Below are positions 15,146 to 15,983 of a stretch of 15,983 nucleotides of DNA, piece after piece (within the stretch, counting starts at the first letter, position 1; each line of letters starts with the position of its first letter). The DNA lies in the NCBI GenBank assembly GCA_024689605.1, contig JAILDD010000158.1:1-15983 (forward strand). Reading direction: 5' to 3'. Source of the DNA: Lachnospiraceae bacterium (GTDB lineage Bacteria; Bacillota_A; Clostridia; Lachnospirales; Lachnospiraceae). Both the position numbers and the translations under genes were made by a program. The notes beneath the pieces are model-generated. The model was given only the letters and a program-made list of their open reading frames with translations. It was not told where the DNA came from and ran no database searches.

Positions 15146-15166
15146 TCCAATGACCCCACTATTGGA
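15146..15166. promoter_or_regulatory. Inverted repeat between divergent promoters, possible operator
   Basis: TCCAAT (15146-15151) and ATTGGA (15161-15166) form a dyad with a 9-bp spacer, directly between the minus-strand -10 (15139-15144) and the plus-strand -10 (15190-15195). The position suits a regulator of both genes. A run of eight T follows at 15172-15179, so on the plus strand it also resembles a weak hairpin plus T-tract, but no upstream plus-strand gene is there to terminate. Confidence 0.35.
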
Positions 15167-15186
15167 TATGGTTTTTTTTCCGGCTT

Positions 15187-15215
15187 TGTGATAATATTTG
15201 CAACGGACTAGTCCG
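15187..15215 (+). promoter_or_regulatory. Candidate extended -10 and palindrome for the lipoprotein gene
   Basis: TGTGATAAT (15187-15195) fits an extended -10 promoter. The perfect 12-bp palindrome CGGACTAGTCCG (15204-15215) would lie at about the transcription start, a typical repressor position. The ribosome site is GAGGAGGG, just before the ATG at 15252. Confidence 0.4.
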
Positions 15216-15251
15216 AACATTTTCATTTTTTCATTGTGAGGAGGGAAAATT

Positions 15252-15983
15252 ATGAAAAAGAAATTCTTAATGGCTGCTGCAATTCTTTCAGTATCAGCAG
15301 TTGTCGCAGGCTGCACAAGCAACACTGCACCCGAGGAACCGCAGAATGTTGTGGAAGAACCCCAGGAGCCTACAGAAGAGCCCGAGGCCAATGCCGAAAC
15401 TGGCGAAACTGAAGACGAAGCTTCCCTGCTGGCAGCTATCGCAGGCACATGGTATGAAACAGAAGTGCTTGATTCAAGAACTCTTACTATCAGTGATGAT
15501 GGCTCTTACGAGCTGGCATACAGAGGAGGCGGATCCGCTTTCGGTACAATTTCAGTAGAGTTTGAAGATAACGGTGACGGAACTTCCATATATAAGTATG
15601 CTTTCTATGAGAGCGACGGCACACTGTGGACAACATTTAACTGCAACGAAAGAGCATCAGACCTTTATTCAGAAGATGACGGCGGCATCCACTTCGTAGG
15701 CAGCGAGTTTATAGATGAGAACGAAGACAGCTTCGATACCCTGAATGACTATGAAGATGCTGAGTTCCTTCACGAGACCAGCGAAGGCGTAGAAGCTGCA
15801 TTTTATGAAGGCTTCTGGAGCTGTGACAGATGCACTATCACTATAGTAAATGCCGGAAACGATGAATACAATGTATACATCGCATGGGGAAGCAGTGCAT
15901 ACGAGACTTCAGAGTGGCAGTATACCTGCACATATGACGAATATACAGCAACTCTTGTATGCGACGGAACAGGCATCATGGAA
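15252..15983 (+). CDS. Secreted lipoprotein with repeated domain (3' end outside window)
   Basis: The frame is open from the ATG to the window edge (244 codons). Residues 1-21 are a lipoprotein signal peptide: MKKK, a hydrophobic core and the lipobox VVAGC, with lipidation at C21. An acidic Pro/Glu-rich linker (about residues 26-58) follows, as is common for surface lipoproteins that must cross the wall. Then come two related beta-rich modules, the first opening AGTWYETEVLDSRTLTISDD (about 65-84) and the second EGFWSCDRCTITIVNAGNDE (about 188-207), each with a W-x-x-x-x start and alternating strands. I do not recognise the domain; lipocalin-like or copper-resistance-like beta barrels are possibilities. 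The ribosome site GAGGAGGG is strong. It is transcribed divergently from the TPR/ST7-like operon. Confidence 0.85.
   Translation, partial: MKKKFLMAAAILSVSAVVAGCTSNTAPEEPQNVVEEPQEPTEEPEANAETGETEDEASLLAAIAGTWYETEVLDSRTLTISDDGSYELAYRGGGSAFGTISVEFEDNGDGTSIYKYAFYESDGTLWTTFNCNERASDLYSEDDGGIHFVGSEFIDENEDSFDTLNDYEDAEFLHETSEGVEAAFYEGFWSCDRCTITIVNAGNDEYNVYIAWGSSAYETSEWQYTCTYDEYTATLVCDGTGIME

Overview
The window looks like chromosomal DNA from a motile, anaerobic member of the Lachnospiraceae (Clostridia; the Butyrivibrio/Roseburia neighbourhood is a guess). The clues are a flagellin behind a sigma-D type promoter, a GGDEF sensor, a DUF6062-type cysteine protein, HypC/HypD and AmrS-like proteins, strong AGGAG ribosome sites and moderate GC content. 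I see no rRNA, tRNA, CRISPR array, transposase or phage gene.

Layout. Positions 22-4364 (minus strand) hold four co-directional genes: a DUF6062-type cysteine protein, a PlsC-like acyltransferase, an unrecognised 451-residue protein with a hydrophobic centre, and a 425-residue protein with a GNAT motif. Two copies of a hairpin repeat flank the DUF6062 gene (3529-3608 and 4397-4562). Positions 4787-6709 (plus) hold a six-helix membrane protein, hypC and hypD, packed as an operon. A stand-alone radical SAM protein of the AmrS type follows (6889-7749, plus). Next comes a convergent gap, almost entirely filled by a 448-bp imperfect palindrome (7758-8205). Positions 8217-13473 (minus) hold a dCache-HAMP-PAS-GGDEF diguanylate cyclase, a MATE exporter and a large flagellin. 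Positions 13675-15079 (minus) hold a small GNAT acetyltransferase and a TPR/ST7-like protein, ending in a strong terminator whose T-tract overlaps the flagellin promoter. A divergent lipoprotein gene (15252 onward, plus) runs off the right edge.

How the parts fit. HypC and HypD build the Fe(CN)2CO centre of NiFe hydrogenases, but no other maturation or hydrogenase gene is in view. The flagellin and the diguanylate cyclase fit a motility and c-di-GMP theme. The MATE gene starts 13 bp after the flagellin and may be read through from it.

The most unusual object is the non-coding palindrome at 7758-8205. It folds, on paper, into a long closing stem, a three-way junction and two long arms. The two 11-nt arm loops are exact reverse complements of each other. 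The arms are diverged inverted copies of one hairpin: loop and some flanking blocks are kept while the stem sequences differ but still pair. I do not recognise it as a known family. It is either a large structured RNA or a palindromic DNA element.
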